Part shown: one piece after another, positions 10,730 through 23,308 of the stretch | Numbering within the stretch: the first letter of the stretch is position 1 | How the letters are laid out: each line of letters begins with the position of its first letter | Origin: Coptis chinensis | Taxonomy: Eukaryota; Streptophyta; Magnoliopsida; Ranunculales; Ranunculaceae | Assembly (NCBI GenBank): GCA_015680905.1 | Contig: CM027377.1 | Location: 87,749,001-87,813,000 of the forward strand | DNA length: 64,000 nucleotides | Reading direction: 5' to 3' | The notes under the pieces: model-generated | What the model was told of the DNA's origin: nothing | The model's database searches: none | The model's input: only the letters and a program-made list of their open reading frames with translations | Position numbers and translations under genes: made by a program

Positions 10730-12173
10730 TGATATTAGCTTTTTTTACTACGTTAGAGATTTGAGTCTCTAATTTGATGCAAAAGCGAACTCAAAGTTCC
10801 TTACTCACGATCTTCATTTCGTAAAGTTGGAATAAGGATTCGAACCAACCTAAAGTCTAGGACAACTACAAATTGGTTGTTACTCTTAGGGAACTAGTGA
10901 GTAAGTTTACTACTAATGCTAGGTTTCTTTCCTATACAAACATTAAAGAAAAAAACATTAAGAATTGAAATCATGCAATTAATACAAAATTCAATTTACT
11001 AAAGAAAAGGTGGAGAGCTAATCCTCCTCATGTGAAAATAACATTTAGTTGTTGATTTGAAAAGGTTCATTTGATTCTTCCTAGACTCATAGACAAACCC
11101 TAATGGAAGAAAACTTGATCCCTAACATGTATGGCTCATTAAAGAGTTCATACATTCTAGCAAGTGGAACCAAGCAATGACTTATCTCTAAGCTCATTAC
11201 TTTGATTCCTAACTAGACACTACACCAACTATCATTTTGGGATAGGATGTAGGTCTAGTTGTTCTTCCTAACAACCTGCCAAGCCAACCACAAATATTCT
11301 CCCTCACATGAGATGGATTAACTCCCCAAAAGAGAAGTTAGCTCATGATCCTTGGGATGGTGAATTACAAGCTAGAAGAACAAAAGAGAGAGAAAGAAGA
11401 AGAAGAAAAACTAACTAAACTCACTTGCTTTTTATTTATTTCCTAGAAGAAAACCAAGGTTTCCTCCATTAAAACTATTACAAGCTTTCTTACAAAACAA
11501 AAAACTAAATAATAAGAATGACTAAGGAAATAAAATAATACAAGGTAAGGAAAAGAAGTCAAGGGAGTAAATGGAGTGTCCCCCCCTTATTTTGTTTTCT
11601 TCTTCATTTGAGAGACATCTCATTTCCTCCCATGTGAAACATCAAACCACATTTACTTCATTTTTATCCACCACATTAAAACAAAGTGACACCTTGCCTT
11701 TTTTTTTCACTATTAACACCTAATCTAATTAATTACATGCAAGGTGTCAACTTTGCACCAATAATTTGTCATTTTTGTCTTGACATGCTCCATGATTGAT
11801 GACTCATCCAATCTTGCGGGCCCGTATAGTGGGTCCTATGTGCAGTCCAAATGGTGGTCCGGTCTTTGGGCAATTTTACAACTTCCGCCTATGCATAGAG
11901 TTCATCGCCTCGATTGTTCGAGCAGACTCACTTGTCGATTCGAGTCCCGGGTTCAAGAGGTAGGAGCCGGAAGTTTGATGCTTTCATGCGGATTTGGAAG
12001 AATTCATATACATGTCGTTCCTCGTGCTTTATTGCAGGTTTAAACCATATTTCCATGTTTATCGCGAATACCGCAAAAGTATGAAAACATATTTATTTCA
12101 TGATTATTAAACACATAGTTAACCAAATTTATATATCTCAACGGGGTTTCATAATACACTTTTGGGTGCTTAT
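10730..12173 (-). repeat. Element C 3' LTR
   Basis: On the minus strand it starts TGATAAGCACCCAAAAGTG (at 12173) and ends GCTAATATCA (at 10730). It pairs with 37358-38587. The lengths are 1,444 and 1,230 bases, the difference lying mostly in one block. Confidence 0.9.
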
Positions 12174-12187
12174 CACACTACCCCAAA
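12174..12187 (-). other. Element C polypurine tract
   Basis: On the minus strand GTTTGGGGTAGTG immediately precedes the LTR, and CTTGAGGACAAGCAAAG lies just upstream, as in A, B and D. Confidence 0.7.
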
Positions 12188-12956
12188 CAAAGACTTTGCT
12201 TGTCCTCAAGCAAAGAAGAGACATTAAAACAGATAAGTGGCCAAAAATGTGTAGTCCTAACTAATTCTCGTTTACAGAGTGCGGTTGCATTGACCATATG
12301 CAACAAGGCCTTAAACCACTAGGAATTCCCTAGTGGACGAAGTTATAGCCTCGCGGAGAGTTTTCTAGAGAAGATACTCACAAACTTCATTTATACTACA
12401 ACGACTCAAAGTGATGTAAACTCATTTCCTAAATTAATCTCAGATATCCATACATCTCCTTAGCAGGGAACGAGGATTGATTTCTTTGAAACTCAAGTTA
12501 ATATGTATTCAATAATTAAAACATCTACATATGATCATGCATGCAGTGAACTTTTCAATGAAATGTACTAGCAGGGTTGTTTCTAAATCCTTTGGAGAGT
12601 GTACCTAAATGGGTTCTCACAGGTATGTGTCAAAACACAATTTCACTCAAAAAATTTCCACTCAGGTTTTGTTAACTCCATTGTGCAGTGGGCACACGTT
12701 TTCTCACATCTCAATGACAGTCAGAGGAGACGATGTCGATCAATCACGTCTACTACTTATTATCACACCACCCTACTCCTAATTGAGCTAGAGGTCTTTA
12801 TTAGGTATTGTGGGGCTTAGGTGATAGTGTTCAAGAAAATGGAAATGGATAATTAAAATTTACGAGTATGAGAGAATAGGGTCTTCATATATTTACACTA
12901 GAGAAAACTTTGTTTTCTTTCCTTCTTCTAAGTTTTCCAAGTTTTCCAACCTTGTT

Positions 12957-13032
<76 letters not shown>

Positions 13033-13979
13033 CTGGCTTAAGAACATGATTCTATTTTTCTTTCCTGAAGCAAGTAACTAACTTTTATTTGGGACAAGTC
13101 TTTCTCTTTATTCTTTCCACATTTCATCCTATTTCTCATACTCATCACTTAGGTAGGTTCTTTTATTTGGTTTAATAGATGGGTAAGGAATTTTTTGGTG
13201 AAAGTGAAAGGTTTGATGAAAGGTTCAGTGGAGTGACTAGCGGTAAAATTTATAATAGGTAAGAATTTTTAGCTATGTCGATCCAAAGATGGCCTAAATT
13301 CTCGCCTAGGGTTCGGGTGGTGATCAAGTAAGTAGATGCGTGATTTTCTCTAATCGGGAAAACTACTCCTCTGTGTCATCACACACAAATCACTCATGTC
13401 AAGGTTTTTGGTTAGATTCTCACAGGATTTATAATTTAAGTAACTAACCGTTGGTTCCAAAAACTTACTGCTATGTACAATCAATGATACTCAGTACATG
13501 AATGTTCATGAAAAGATGTATAAACTATTGCATACATATTATCTTAAGTTTCTTAAAAACCAAATCCTAATTCAGATACTAATGTGAGATTTCTAGACAA
13601 TTTTCATCATTGAAAAGGAAACAAGACTTTGTCACTAAGTACAATTATTAACATGAAATAAAAACTATATACAGGTTACAATTTGCCTAATATTTGCTCT
13701 GAGGGGTTAAAGCACCCCCAATGAGAATGATGCTTAGTCCGCGAAGTATCAATAATTAAAGAGAGAAAGTACTTGAGAACCATGAGCAAAATTAGGGCTA
13801 GATTGCTGGAACAGAAAGGTTGGAGAACATAATATATTATTCAGAAAGAACAAGAAAATATTCAATAGCACACTAAACATAGCACACCTAAATAAAAACA
13901 ATAGCATACCTAAACATGAAAACAATAGCACACCAAACATAAGGTTTAGCTAGATATATGTACAATGGCAAACTCAAGT
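12188..13979 (-). other. Element C noncoding 3' trailer
   Basis: This is collinear with the trailers of A, B and D. It holds an internal PPT-like site at about 13713-13722 (GGGGGTGC on the minus strand, after GGACTAAGCATCATTC) and a TA microsatellite. I see no gene. Confidence 0.6.
12958..13030. repeat. (TA)n microsatellite followed by a T run
   Basis: About 27 TA units are followed by some 18 T. The array sits in the trailer of element C, where the collinear trailers have T-rich DNA. Confidence 0.95.
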
Positions 13980-14382
13980 TTACCATCCAAACAGATGTGA
14001 AGTTTCAAGGCCCTCTTGAAGGAAATGCATTTCCTTAGCATCGCGCCAAAAGATAATAGTCAGCCAAATTTCTGTCCATTCTTCATTTCCAGCTTTCCTC
14101 AAATGTGTCTTCATAGTTTCATCCTTCGGGTAACAACGAACATGCCTCAGGTACCGAGCGGGATGCTTCCATTGCCTAAACCTCAATGAACGAATGATTC
14201 TGTTTGCTGGGCACATAGAATCTACCTTGACCCAGTCATGAAAAGTAGCTGCAAACTGTGGGAAATGTGTCTTCATGATTCGGCAAGCGGTGACCGGTAA
14301 GAGTATATACTGATCCTAAAAAGTGCGAGCTCGTTTTAGGTTGGAGATAACACAACCTATGATGTTAAATAATGTATGACCT
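13980..14382 (-). pseudogene. Element C accessory frame Y, 3' part
   Basis: The minus-strand translation includes FHDWVKVDSMCPANRIIRS and then SLRFRQWKHPARY, matching the C-terminal part of Y in B (FTDWKIVEVMRPTNWMVHS). The N-terminal part is at 23309-23989, separated by element F. This Y is clearly more diverged than those of A, B, D and F. It is not whole. Confidence 0.6.
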
Positions 14383-14508
14383 TGATAACTAAAAAATGTA
14401 TAGTCTACCTACGAAATGAACGAATTCAATCCGTAAGTAAACTAAAACTGGACTTTTACGAGTCTATTTTCAAAGCTTCTACTCTCGATGCGAATTGCAC
14501 TAAGTGGA
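14383..14508 (-). repeat. Element F 3' LTR remnant
   Basis: This is the terminal 126 bases of the LTR (starting TGATAACTAAAAAATG on the plus strand), identical by eye to 21927-22052. Trailer sequence of the pol-less family (as at 2941-3010 in A) abuts it. Confidence 0.85.
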
Positions 14509-15179
14509 CGTGTGATTTCTCTATCCGGATTTTACTTCTCCCTTGTGTCATTTCTCAAATGTTTCGCTCATATAAGGCTTTAGGCTATATTCTCACAGGA
14601 TTTGTAGAATAAGTACTCTAACCTAGATTTCAGAAACTTACTGCTAACAATCATAGATACTCATGTAATATATTTATAGATAGAAGTAAAGATTATTACC
14701 TATATATTAACCTAAGTTTCTAACAATTATTCCGACGAAAATGCCTACATTGAGACTTCTAGATTGTTAAGAGCATGGAGAAAGAAACAATACCAATATT
14801 CCTAAGTGTATAGCATAACTTATTTATTTATATTTTTAAATTTTTTTTGAAATTTTAACTAGAAAACAAATGCATATTATACATATTTATATCCTAGCAG
14901 ATGTCTTAATTACACGCGTGTTTCTATGCCCCCAAACAAGAAGCATGCTTTGTCCTCAAAGCATTTAAATAAAGAGGGTAGGAAAAAAATACCATTGAAA
15001 GCGTGGAAATTCGTAAAACATCGCAAAACAAGGTTAGAACGCATCTAATATAGGAAATAAAACCGACGCAACTCTATAAGAGTTCCACCCATTATGGGGT
15101 TAACAGAATTAAATTGCTTGGGACATAAGAAGACACTAACGTAAAACTAAAACTTACCTCCACTCCTGGCTGTTATTCG
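14509..15179 (-). other. Element F trailer (part)
   Basis: This resembles 2950-3600 of A and contains the PPT-like site at 14929-14937 after GAGGACAAAGCATGC on the minus strand. No gene is seen. Confidence 0.55.
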
Positions 15180-16093
15180 TCATCTTCGCCATCCTCTACT
15201 TCTATAAAGAAGTGAGGCTCCTTCGGCCGTCTGCCATGCTATGATAATTTGCCGGGCTTCACGCCATTTATCATCTATGGTTGCTAACCTATTAAGTGCC
15301 ACTTGGTCCGATGGGGTGTAGGGTGCAACTTTGGTGAGGTTGTATCCGCCACCCTTGCCAAGTCATTGCATGGAAAGATCGAATAAGACTATTGGTGGGT
15401 CGCACCATGTCTACCCTAATCCAATCCGTGAAACGTGTACAAAAAATAGGAAAGAAACATAGCATAATATGTGAAATTAGAACAGGCATAAGAAGGTACT
15501 TATGCCTCATGGTATGGGCTCGTGCTAAACTAGACATCAAAGTTCGGGAAGGTCATAGAACCGGCGTCCCCGTGGCTAAAGCAAAGGAAAACGCTGCAAG
15601 TGGCGCCATTCACGTAAGAAAACGCCATTCCCCTAAAATGTTTAGCATAATCCAAAACATAACAGTTCCTATGTTCATGGACAAAGCTACCAAGGGCAAC
15701 GTTATAGTCCCCTTGGTCCTCAATATGGAAAATGCCTGCCCCATAAGCCTCGCGGCAAAAACTCATAAGTGTAGACATGCATATTATGACCTAATAGCAC
15801 CATGGGTCTTGTATCTCACCGGGCATAGCAAGTCCAAGAACAAATGCTAGCAAGAACACCGTAATTTCAATGTTTCATCAATGTTGATGGAGAACAATTG
15901 TTCTCCATCCGTTCTCAAAGAAAATGCAGTTATTATAAAAATAAGATGCAAGTCTTTGGAGAATAAAGTTCAACCCGGTCTTACCATAAGAGGTTCCTAC
16001 CAACGATGTGATCCCCTCATGAAACCAAGCACCGTAAGTAGTGCTTTGGAACAAATCTTTGAAAGACTATTCGGTATTATTATAGGAGATGTC
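15180..16093 (-). pseudogene. Element F accessory frame Y, remnant
   Basis: Minus-strand pieces read GVDMVRPTNSLIRSFHAMTW, RHKYLLMPVLISHIML and, nearer the start, GIFHIEDQGDYNVALGS, all in the order of Y of B and D. The frame is heavily broken. The GC-rich stretch 16100-16400 upstream corresponds to 4260-4560 of A. Confidence 0.6.
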
Positions 16094-16940
16094 ATCTCAA
16101 AACTACGCCTGGAACAGCTGCAAAACAACCGGTACTACGCGAAAAACTGGAAAATTTCTGGTCCACGGAAGTGGCGCGCCGAAGGCCAACTAGAGGCGAA
16201 GTCGCGCTTTTTGTATTTTGGAATTCCAGTGTTTTTAGCGCGAGTCGCTTTGCCTTGTAGCGCTGGGGCCTCGAAAGTAACATTTTCGTCGAAGTGTAGG
16301 AGTGAAGGCTCCTTCCTCAGGAAGGCCTTGGCGCTGGCCCGAAGTTGCGTGATTTGCAAAAATGGAGACGAAAACGGGGAATCACGCGGGTGTGAAAGGT
16401 GCGTGATGGAGTTTAGGTGTAGTGTGAGTTGTGAGGATAGATTGTATCAAGTTTATATAGGTTTTAAGTTGCTAAAATGGGTCGGAAAGTTGCCAAAACT
16501 AATTACGGCAGTTTCCGGAAATCCTAAAATTTCCAAACCCGAAAACGGAAACAACTCATTTTCTTGATTCTAATTCAAACCCAGTATCTTTTAGGTTGAT
16601 TTTACGATTGAATGTACCTATTTAATCTAGATTTCATCCTACAATGATTCTCACTCATAGATATGCCTAAACGGCCATATTTTCACCTTACTCCGCAATA
16701 AATTCTAACACTAGGGTTATATAAAAAAATAAAGCTTGAATTGATAAAACCACCCCCAAACAAGTTAGGAAGGTGGGATCAATATGAAACAACCACACAT
16801 ACTGAAAATAACCCCTTATATTAAAATTTTCATTCAGAGTACCTTTCACTACAAAATTCAAATTACGAAAATAAAAGTTACATTACAATAAAAACAACAA
16901 AAATAAATAAAACAACAACCACTATCAAACCTCAGACTCT
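16094..16940 (-). other. Element F noncoding stretch between X and Y
   Basis: This is collinear with 44756-45597 of B. It holds a PPT-like site at 16750-16761 (GTTTGGGGGTGG on the minus strand). The plus-strand open frame across 15881-16567 is antisense to the element and looks like chance. Confidence 0.5.
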
Positions 16941-17962
16941 CTAAATACCTCGCCACTGGTGGCAGAGGGCACACTCTCTAGTGGTGGCTCCACGGCTCCC
17001 CGAAGGTCCAAAGAAGAGTCGCCTTCGTCGACGACGCCATGCCTCGAGTTGTGTCCTCGGGAAGCAGAGTCTCAGATGAGGTGGGGAAGCGTGCAAGCAT
17101 ATCCACTCTAAACCGGGCATACGGGCTTCCATCTCGCCTGTTCCCATCTCTCATCCTCTCTCGGGTGCGGATCTCGGTTGTGATGAATAGTCACCTGTCG
17201 AGTCCGGAGGTCTCAGACAGATAGTGTTTAGTGAACGATGCCCCTATGAAGCATAGCCATGCGTTCGCGATCGAATCAACACCTCTAGAAGGCATCCGTG
17301 ATCAAAGCAGTCAAGTCTTCCTCATCCTCGGAGGCATCCCCGATGTCCCCAGCCTCCTCTTCATTCTCAGCTCCACCATCCTCTTCTTCTTCTCTCTATC
17401 CATCCCTCCTCCAAACTTGTTGGACACACTCCATATAGATACGCGTGTTACGGTGCGGGGTAATGTAAATCCTATCTCAGGACGGAGTCGCTTTCATCTT
17501 CAAAGATGATCTTGGTGATTAACACGGAAGAGGTGCCAAAGACTTTTCCGACCCCCTAATCATGCTCAAAGAAAACTCCAAGATACAGAAATCGCATTTC
17601 GCTCTCGGAGTACCCATAAGACGATGGGCAGGTCGGGACCGATGTCGCTGACCTTGTCCTTCCCTAGGACATTCCGACCAATCCACTGGGCTGTAGCCAG
17701 CTGGTTGGTCCTGAGGGATGCCTGGCGAACACAATGGGAGTTTGTATTGTATCTCCCATTGATGACAGTCACGGCCATCAGAGGCTCTACCCCATCAAAC
17801 TGGGGCTCCTGTAGAGTGGCATCCAGATGGATTCTAGGCGGAATGCCTAGAATCTCAGCCAACAGTCCAGTAGTCAACTCCCTCCTCTTCTTCCTTACCA
17901 TCACAAAAATCCTACTCCCCTCCAACTCCCTGGTGTTGTAGAACCGTCGGACCAAATCTTCC
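16941..17962 (-). pseudogene. Element F accessory frame X, remnant
   Basis: The minus-strand translation from 17955 reads VRRFYNTRELEGSRIFVMV, then LLAEILGIPPRIHLDATLQ and SLRTNQLATAQWIGRNVLGK, the hallmark segments of X in B. Proteins of this type are commonly annotated as putative plant transposon protein (the Transposase_32-like domain of Pfam, from memory); no enzymatic function is established. The acidic, Glu-rich tail is partly retained. The copy is broken. Confidence 0.65.
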
Positions 17963-18025
17963 GGTACTTACAGCCACACACTCCATAGGGAGGGCCCGGT
18001 TACCTTAATGGTGCACTCACCAATA
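17963..18025 (-). other. Conserved noncoding block (copy in F)
   Basis: This matches 5474-5535 (A) and 57335-57390 (D), with ACACACTCCATAGGGAGG and GGGCCCGGTTACCT. Confidence 0.55.
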
Positions 18026-18075
18026 TATTAAAGTGAAAGGAAGTGCACCAAACACAGAAATTGAGTCGTTTATAG

Positions 18076-18580
18076 TCAGATACTCGAGACTTTATCTAAA
18101 ACATATGTATGAATATGCAGTTGATCATATATCAACAACCGAAATAGTTGTGGATCATTCCATAAATAAATATCACAGAAAACATATCCAAACACAATCA
18201 AGCACCAAGATTTTCTACGACGCAGCCTAGTGGAATGAAAACGAAGTCGGATTACCCTATTATGTAACCTATCATGCACCTTCTTTTTAATTTTTGAATG
18301 AGTGGGTGTTCTAGTAAATAAGTGTGGAAAAGTGAATGGTTGTGGAGAATATGGTGGATATGTATAAGTTGTAGAAAGACAGCCTGTACACAATGAGGAT
18401 GTGGTTTTAGCACCGAACTCATTCATTGTGTGTGTAGGGGCTGTCTCAATTCTGAAAATGAAGGTGTCACATAGTTTGTCCTTCTGAAGTATCTGTTTGC
18501 TAGGAGGATTTAAAAAATTATGAAGCCACAGGGAGAAACAAAAGGATCGAAAGTGCAAACTCGAGATTCCTTTGAAAGGG
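18076..18580 (-). pseudogene. Element F block Z
   Basis: On the minus strand LHNFLNPPSKQILQK opens a frame like that in A and B and ends with the basic segment RLRFHSTRLRRRKSWCLIV. It stands where pol would be. Function is unknown. Confidence 0.55.
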
Positions 18581-19530
18581 TGGAAGGAGGGGAATCGAGG
18601 TGGATGTCAGGCAAGGTAGATCTTGATAGGGTGAATCGTCACCTACTACGAAGAAACTCATCGAATTCCTCATCTAGATTGGTCATATCCACATTACTAT
18701 GGTAGTCCTCTACATCTTTGAGAAAGTCATCTATCCCGGCCCTCATTAATAATGTGTATCGACTAGTGTAGGGATGAAAATGTTGAGTCCGACTTTCCAA
18801 AGGAAAGAATTTTGGGCATATGACTATTCGGGGAACGTGTTGTTAAAATAATCTCAACAACGCTTTTCGATCATGCTAGCCTCTCCATCCATAGGCTAAT
18901 CGGGTAAGCTGTGTCCTTGTTTTAAAACATTGACTTCAACAAACAAGATGGCCAAAAGACATGGACATTGAACCATCACGGCAATTAATGAGCGCATTGG
19001 CGGTTGCCGGGAAAGGGCGCCCTAAAATGATCGACAGAGTCGTTAGTGACTTCTATATCGAGGACTACAAAATCACCGGATAGTAGAAATCCTGAACTTT
19101 TACCAAAGATATTTTCGACTACACCCTTAGGATACTTAATAGACCGATCAGCTAATTGCAACGTCATTTTAGTGGGTTGCATCTTGTCTAGACCTATTTG
19201 TCTATACAAATAAAATGGGAGTAAGTTAACACTAGCCCCCGTGTCTAATAACGATCGTCGTCAGATAGGAATCTCCTAAGGTGCATTATCTGAAGAGGAT
19301 CGACCAGGGTCCTTGTACTTAACAATTCCATTATTTTCAGATAAGGTTGGGAATTGTTCTGTTAAAAAGGCGTCTTTTGGTATATTTGTCTTACGCCTAG
19401 TAGTACACAATTCCTTAAGAAACTTAGCATGATGTGGTAGCTTTTTAATAGCTTCGAGGAAGGGAAGGTTTATAGTTAGATTCTTAAAAACGTCCCTAAT
19501 CTCCTCGTAATTTGTATCCCTAGTTAACAT
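18581..19530 (-). pseudogene. Element F protease and linker
   Basis: Minus-strand pieces include QLADRSIKYPKGVVENIFGK and, upstream, NLTINLPFLEAIKKLPHHAK and FPTLSENNGIVKYKDPGR, the family's gag-protease junction and retropepsin region. An acidic linker follows as in A. The region is broken many times. Confidence 0.65.
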
Positions 19531-21240
19531 GGCTAATTTTTGTGGAAACGGTGGTTTCTGTCTATATTTAGCAATGGTATCACCTGGATGTTTAACCGTG
19601 GCTTTCTGTTTCTTAGGTTGTGTTGTAACTGGTACCTCTACAGTGGTAGGCTCTTCAGTTTCTATTGCGGTATCTAGTAAAATAGTAGGTGTAGGGGCTA
19701 CTGGTGGGGTAACTATAGGCATAGTTACCTTGTTATCAACCACTCTGCCAGAACGGAGAGTGGTGATGGCATTTATCTCACCTACATTTTCATATTCATT
19801 ACTAGTATTATCGGTTACCTCAAAGGCTGTGTTTGTTGTTTTAGGATTAGGTATTGCGTGACCTGGCAACACACCTTTGGTTTGGGCTTTATCTTGAGCC
19901 AACTGTTGGGTTAAATTATTAACGGATTGTAGAAGGCTGTTGGTTAGATTGAGCCATGGTTTGGAAAAGTTTTTGGCTCACCCGTATGAAGGTGTCAAGG
20001 GCGATCCGGTTGTGTGGGTGTAGTAGTCACGGGTGGTGTGACCGAACTATTTCACGTGAATTATTTATTGGTGGATTTTGATAATTATTATTGACCGAAC
20101 GATACCTCTATTAGCATTATAATTATTATAATTACCTTGACCTTGTGCTTGACCTTGTCGAGGTTGCACTTGGTTGTTATAATTATTAAAATTACCCGAC
20201 GACTCGCCTTGTCGTAGTGGAGCTTGGTTAAAAGCCATTCGTTGGCCTAACATATTGATTATTGTACCCCTTGAGGTGAGACTTGTTGGTTATTTCTCCA
20301 ACCGGAGTTGGGATTTTGTCTCCAAGGGCGTTAGGTTCACTATTAATGGAACAAGCCTGTTCATAGGCTATAGAGGACGATGGGAGTCGGGATGCTCGGG
20401 ACTCCAAATGTAGAAACTACATGGGTTTGAATTTACATTCATGAGGGGATAGGCTTTTGTTGTACAGAAATGGCCTCTACCTTTTAGTGAGTGATTCGAT
20501 TAGAGTTTTAAGCTCGAATCGTGTTTAATTTCAAACATACCGGCGGCCTTAACTGTTGAAGAAGAACTAGCGGAGCGGGAGTAATCGTCACTACCCCCCC
20601 AATTATTATTTCGCTTAGTTTGGTCCTCTAAAAATTTATAAGCCTCCGAGGCTCCTTTACTTAAGAAACTACCCCCATTCATTATGTCAAGGACTTCTTT
20701 ATGGTGGTGTAGAAGTCCTTTGAAAAAGACACGAACTAACGTGTCTTTCGCTAAGTTATGGTGTGGACACTCTATAAGCAGATCGGTGAAACGATTCCAA
20801 GCCTCTGAAAATGATTCATGAGGATTTTGTCGAAAGAAATGAATCTTGGAAAGCATCTCATCCGTCTTTAGGGGTGGGTAAAAATGTTCCATAAACAATT
20901 TGAACAAGTTTAGCCCACGAGTCCACAGAATTAGGCTTTGGGCGTTAACCAAGACGCAGCTTTATCGGCTAAGGTGAAAGGGAATACCCTTAATTTAATT
21001 TGTTCCGTACCAAACCGTGGGATGGTGGAATGTTGTTAGGACTTGTTCAATCCCCTACGATAGCCGATAAGGTTTTTCATGGTCTAAACCATGAAAAGCG
21101 GGTAACAAATTAAAAATATTTGGAGGGATTCTCAAATCCCCACCGGGTCCGCTAGAACGATGCAAGATTTGGGGCTATCGCTCAAGGCTTTGTAGAAGTC
21201 CGAGAGAGGAGTCTCTCTTTCTTCCCCATTATATCGGTGG
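19531..21240 (-). pseudogene. Element F gag
   Basis: Minus-strand segments in order are FMEHFYPPLKTDEMLSKIHF and LIECPHHNLAKDTLVRVFFK (gag domain, about 20952-20660), an Asn/Gln-rich RQGQAQGQGNYNNYN stretch (20065-20253), and the Pro/Thr-rich tail with ITTLRSGRVVDNKVTM (19276-19902). This is a relative of A and B gag, broken many times. Confidence 0.7.
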
Positions 21241-21909
21241 TGTGTGTGAAATAGTAGTTAGAGGTGTAGTGGGTGGTATACTAGATAGATTTGATTGTTG
21301 ATGTTGTTGTTGTGTATTTACGTTCGGTGTTTTGTTCGCCGGACCTTAATCTCATGCAAGACTAAGTCGAACTTAACTAAACATGCAACATTCCAAACAA
21401 TTCTCGATATACTAGTATAAACCTCTAACAGAGACGCGAGGTGTGGAAGAAAGGAATACCGACAAGCGTCCTTGCTTCGCTTATGAATAGCGTCTTGTTT
21501 ACGCTTTGTTCAGTGTATAGAGCAGGTTAGAACACTGAAAAAAATATGAAAGATCAAAGTTGAATCAAACCGCCGAAATCGAAAAATTTAAACTGTATGT
21601 GCTGTCGCCCGAAAGTAATTGTCAAATTACAGTGTTTTTAGCGTGGTCGCGCTCCAAACGGGGGGTCGGTGTAAATTCAATTACAGTGTTTGAGCCTGGT
21701 CGCTTTGGTATGCGCTGGCGGCGCTTTTGGTAGATGAAATTCCAGTAGAACTTAGGTGGTCTCCTTCCTTGCTGGCGCCAGGTGTATTTTTCGAATTTGT
21801 CAACGCTGAACTGGGCAACCACAGTATGAAACAAACAAGGGTGGGTGGGTTTAATGGGACTTAAAATTGACTACTTCTACAAGGAAAACATTGCTAAAGT
21901 GTAACTAAG
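21241..21909 (-). other. Element F leader
   Basis: This is the untranslated leader between primer-binding site and gag. It includes the conserved CTTCGCTTATGAATAGCGT and TTAGAACACTGAAAAA stretches also found at 58846-58900 in E, and repeated GCGCGGTCGC-like, GC-rich bits. No gene is seen. Confidence 0.6.
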
Positions 21910-21925
21910 ATGGCAGCGGCGCCAT
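21910..21925 (-). other. Element F primer-binding site
   Basis: On the minus strand ATGGCGCCGCTGCCATC follows the LTR end directly. TGGCGCCG then TGCC match the 3' end complement of plant tRNA-Asp. Confidence 0.7.
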
Positions 21926-21926
21926 T

Positions 21927-23308
21927 TGATAACTAAAAAATGTATAGTCTACCTACGAAATGAACGAATTCAATCCGTAAGTAAACTAAAACTGGACTTT
22001 TACGAGTCTATTTTCAAAGCTTCTACTCTCGATGCGAATTGCACTAAGTGGAGTAGGAAGTTCGTTCCACTCCTAGTTCCCTAGCATGGATTGTCTTCTA
22101 AGTCTAAGAAATCAGTCTTAAGTCAATGAGAGCTTTTCTTAAATGTTATGCTAATAAGACGTTAATTTAAATAACCGGATATAATATAAACTAAAGTTAA
22201 TCTATGAAAGCTACGGAATACGATTGTTTGACTCTAGATAAAGAAATAGAGGGGAATTAAATCCACCTCGAATCCAACTTAATAACCTAGTATAGATTGT
22301 CGTGATCTCGATTCTTACGTTTTCACCGGCAAGAATTTCGAGTCTAATCCCTAGTGTTCATGGCATTCCTACCGGATACTAACTAGCATGTGAGGTCGTC
22401 CACCCATTCTCATGGCTTAAACACGACCTTCTAGAGTGGAATAGATTCTACAACCAATTCTATACTAACCACTAAGTTTTCATCAAGGCTTCATCAACCC
22501 CTCTAATGGAGGTTTTAGCCTTGAGTCATCAAACTAACATTTTCCATTGAATCTAAACTAAACATAATGTAAGAAATTGAGATTTACTTAATTAAACAAT
22601 AATGAATCTAATTTAATGGCTGGAATGGAATAAGAACAAGAATTTAAAGTAGATCTAGAATGGAAATGACAAGAACGAAATTGAATAATAACTATTTTAT
22701 TTATCTAATCAATCAAGAACAATCATTCAAGAATTTAATCTAAAACAAGAATTGTAATGGAACTAAAACTTAATTAATTAATAAAACTAGATCTAGAATT
22801 CTATATATTACTTTAGGTCTAACTAGCTACCTAACCTAACTGCCATTAACAATGAGGCAAGCTTTTGTTTTTATACATCCAGATCAAAAAATCGTGCATG
22901 GGCTTGGAGCCATGTTTTTGGCCAGAGAATCAGGCCCAAAACCCAATTCTTTCAGTCCAAAAAGGTCTCTTCAGCTGCAGTTGGCTTCAACAGACTTTTC
23001 ATCCACTTCTGCTCCTCTGATTGGGTCAAGGCTTAGACCATTTCAAAGCTCTTTCCGAGCCGGTCGTTTTGACATAAGGTAGGCCCAATTCCGAGGTCTG
23101 AGTCGAAAGATATGGCATTCGGAAGTTCTGCTGACTTTTGCTCCTTTATCTCGCTAAAGTGGCACATTTCTGCACATAATGGACTTTGAAGCCTGAAATG
23201 CATAAAAACACATAATCAGTATTAACTCTTACTTATTATTCACATAATTGGTCTAACAAAGATGATTATTAAGGGGTTAAAACTACGAAAGTTTTTTGGC
23301 TCTTATCG
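21927..23308 (-). repeat. Element F 5' LTR
   Basis: About 1,382 bases, bounded by TGATAACTAAAA at 21927 and GGCTCTTATCG at 23308 on the plus strand. It belongs with the E and G LTRs more than with those of A, B and D. Confidence 0.8.

Larger units (their letters stand above)
14383..23308 (-). mobile_element. Element F: pol-less Athila/Tat-like element inside C
   Basis: F lies on the minus strand, inserted in the Y frame of C. It has a 5' LTR (23308-21927), primer-binding site, leader, gag, protease, block Z, X and Y, and a short 3' LTR remnant (14508-14383). Flanks GACCT (14378-14382) and GACTT (23309-23313) fit a 5-bp duplication with one change. There is no pol. The 126 bases of 3' LTR that remain are identical by eye to the matching part of the 5' LTR, yet its coding regions carry many breaks, more than ten. 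Confidence 0.85.

Noticed and set aside
15392-16567. Plus-strand frames of 152 and 228 codons
   Set aside because: They lie antisense to frame Y and its GC-rich upstream region in element F, and show no composition or motif of their own.
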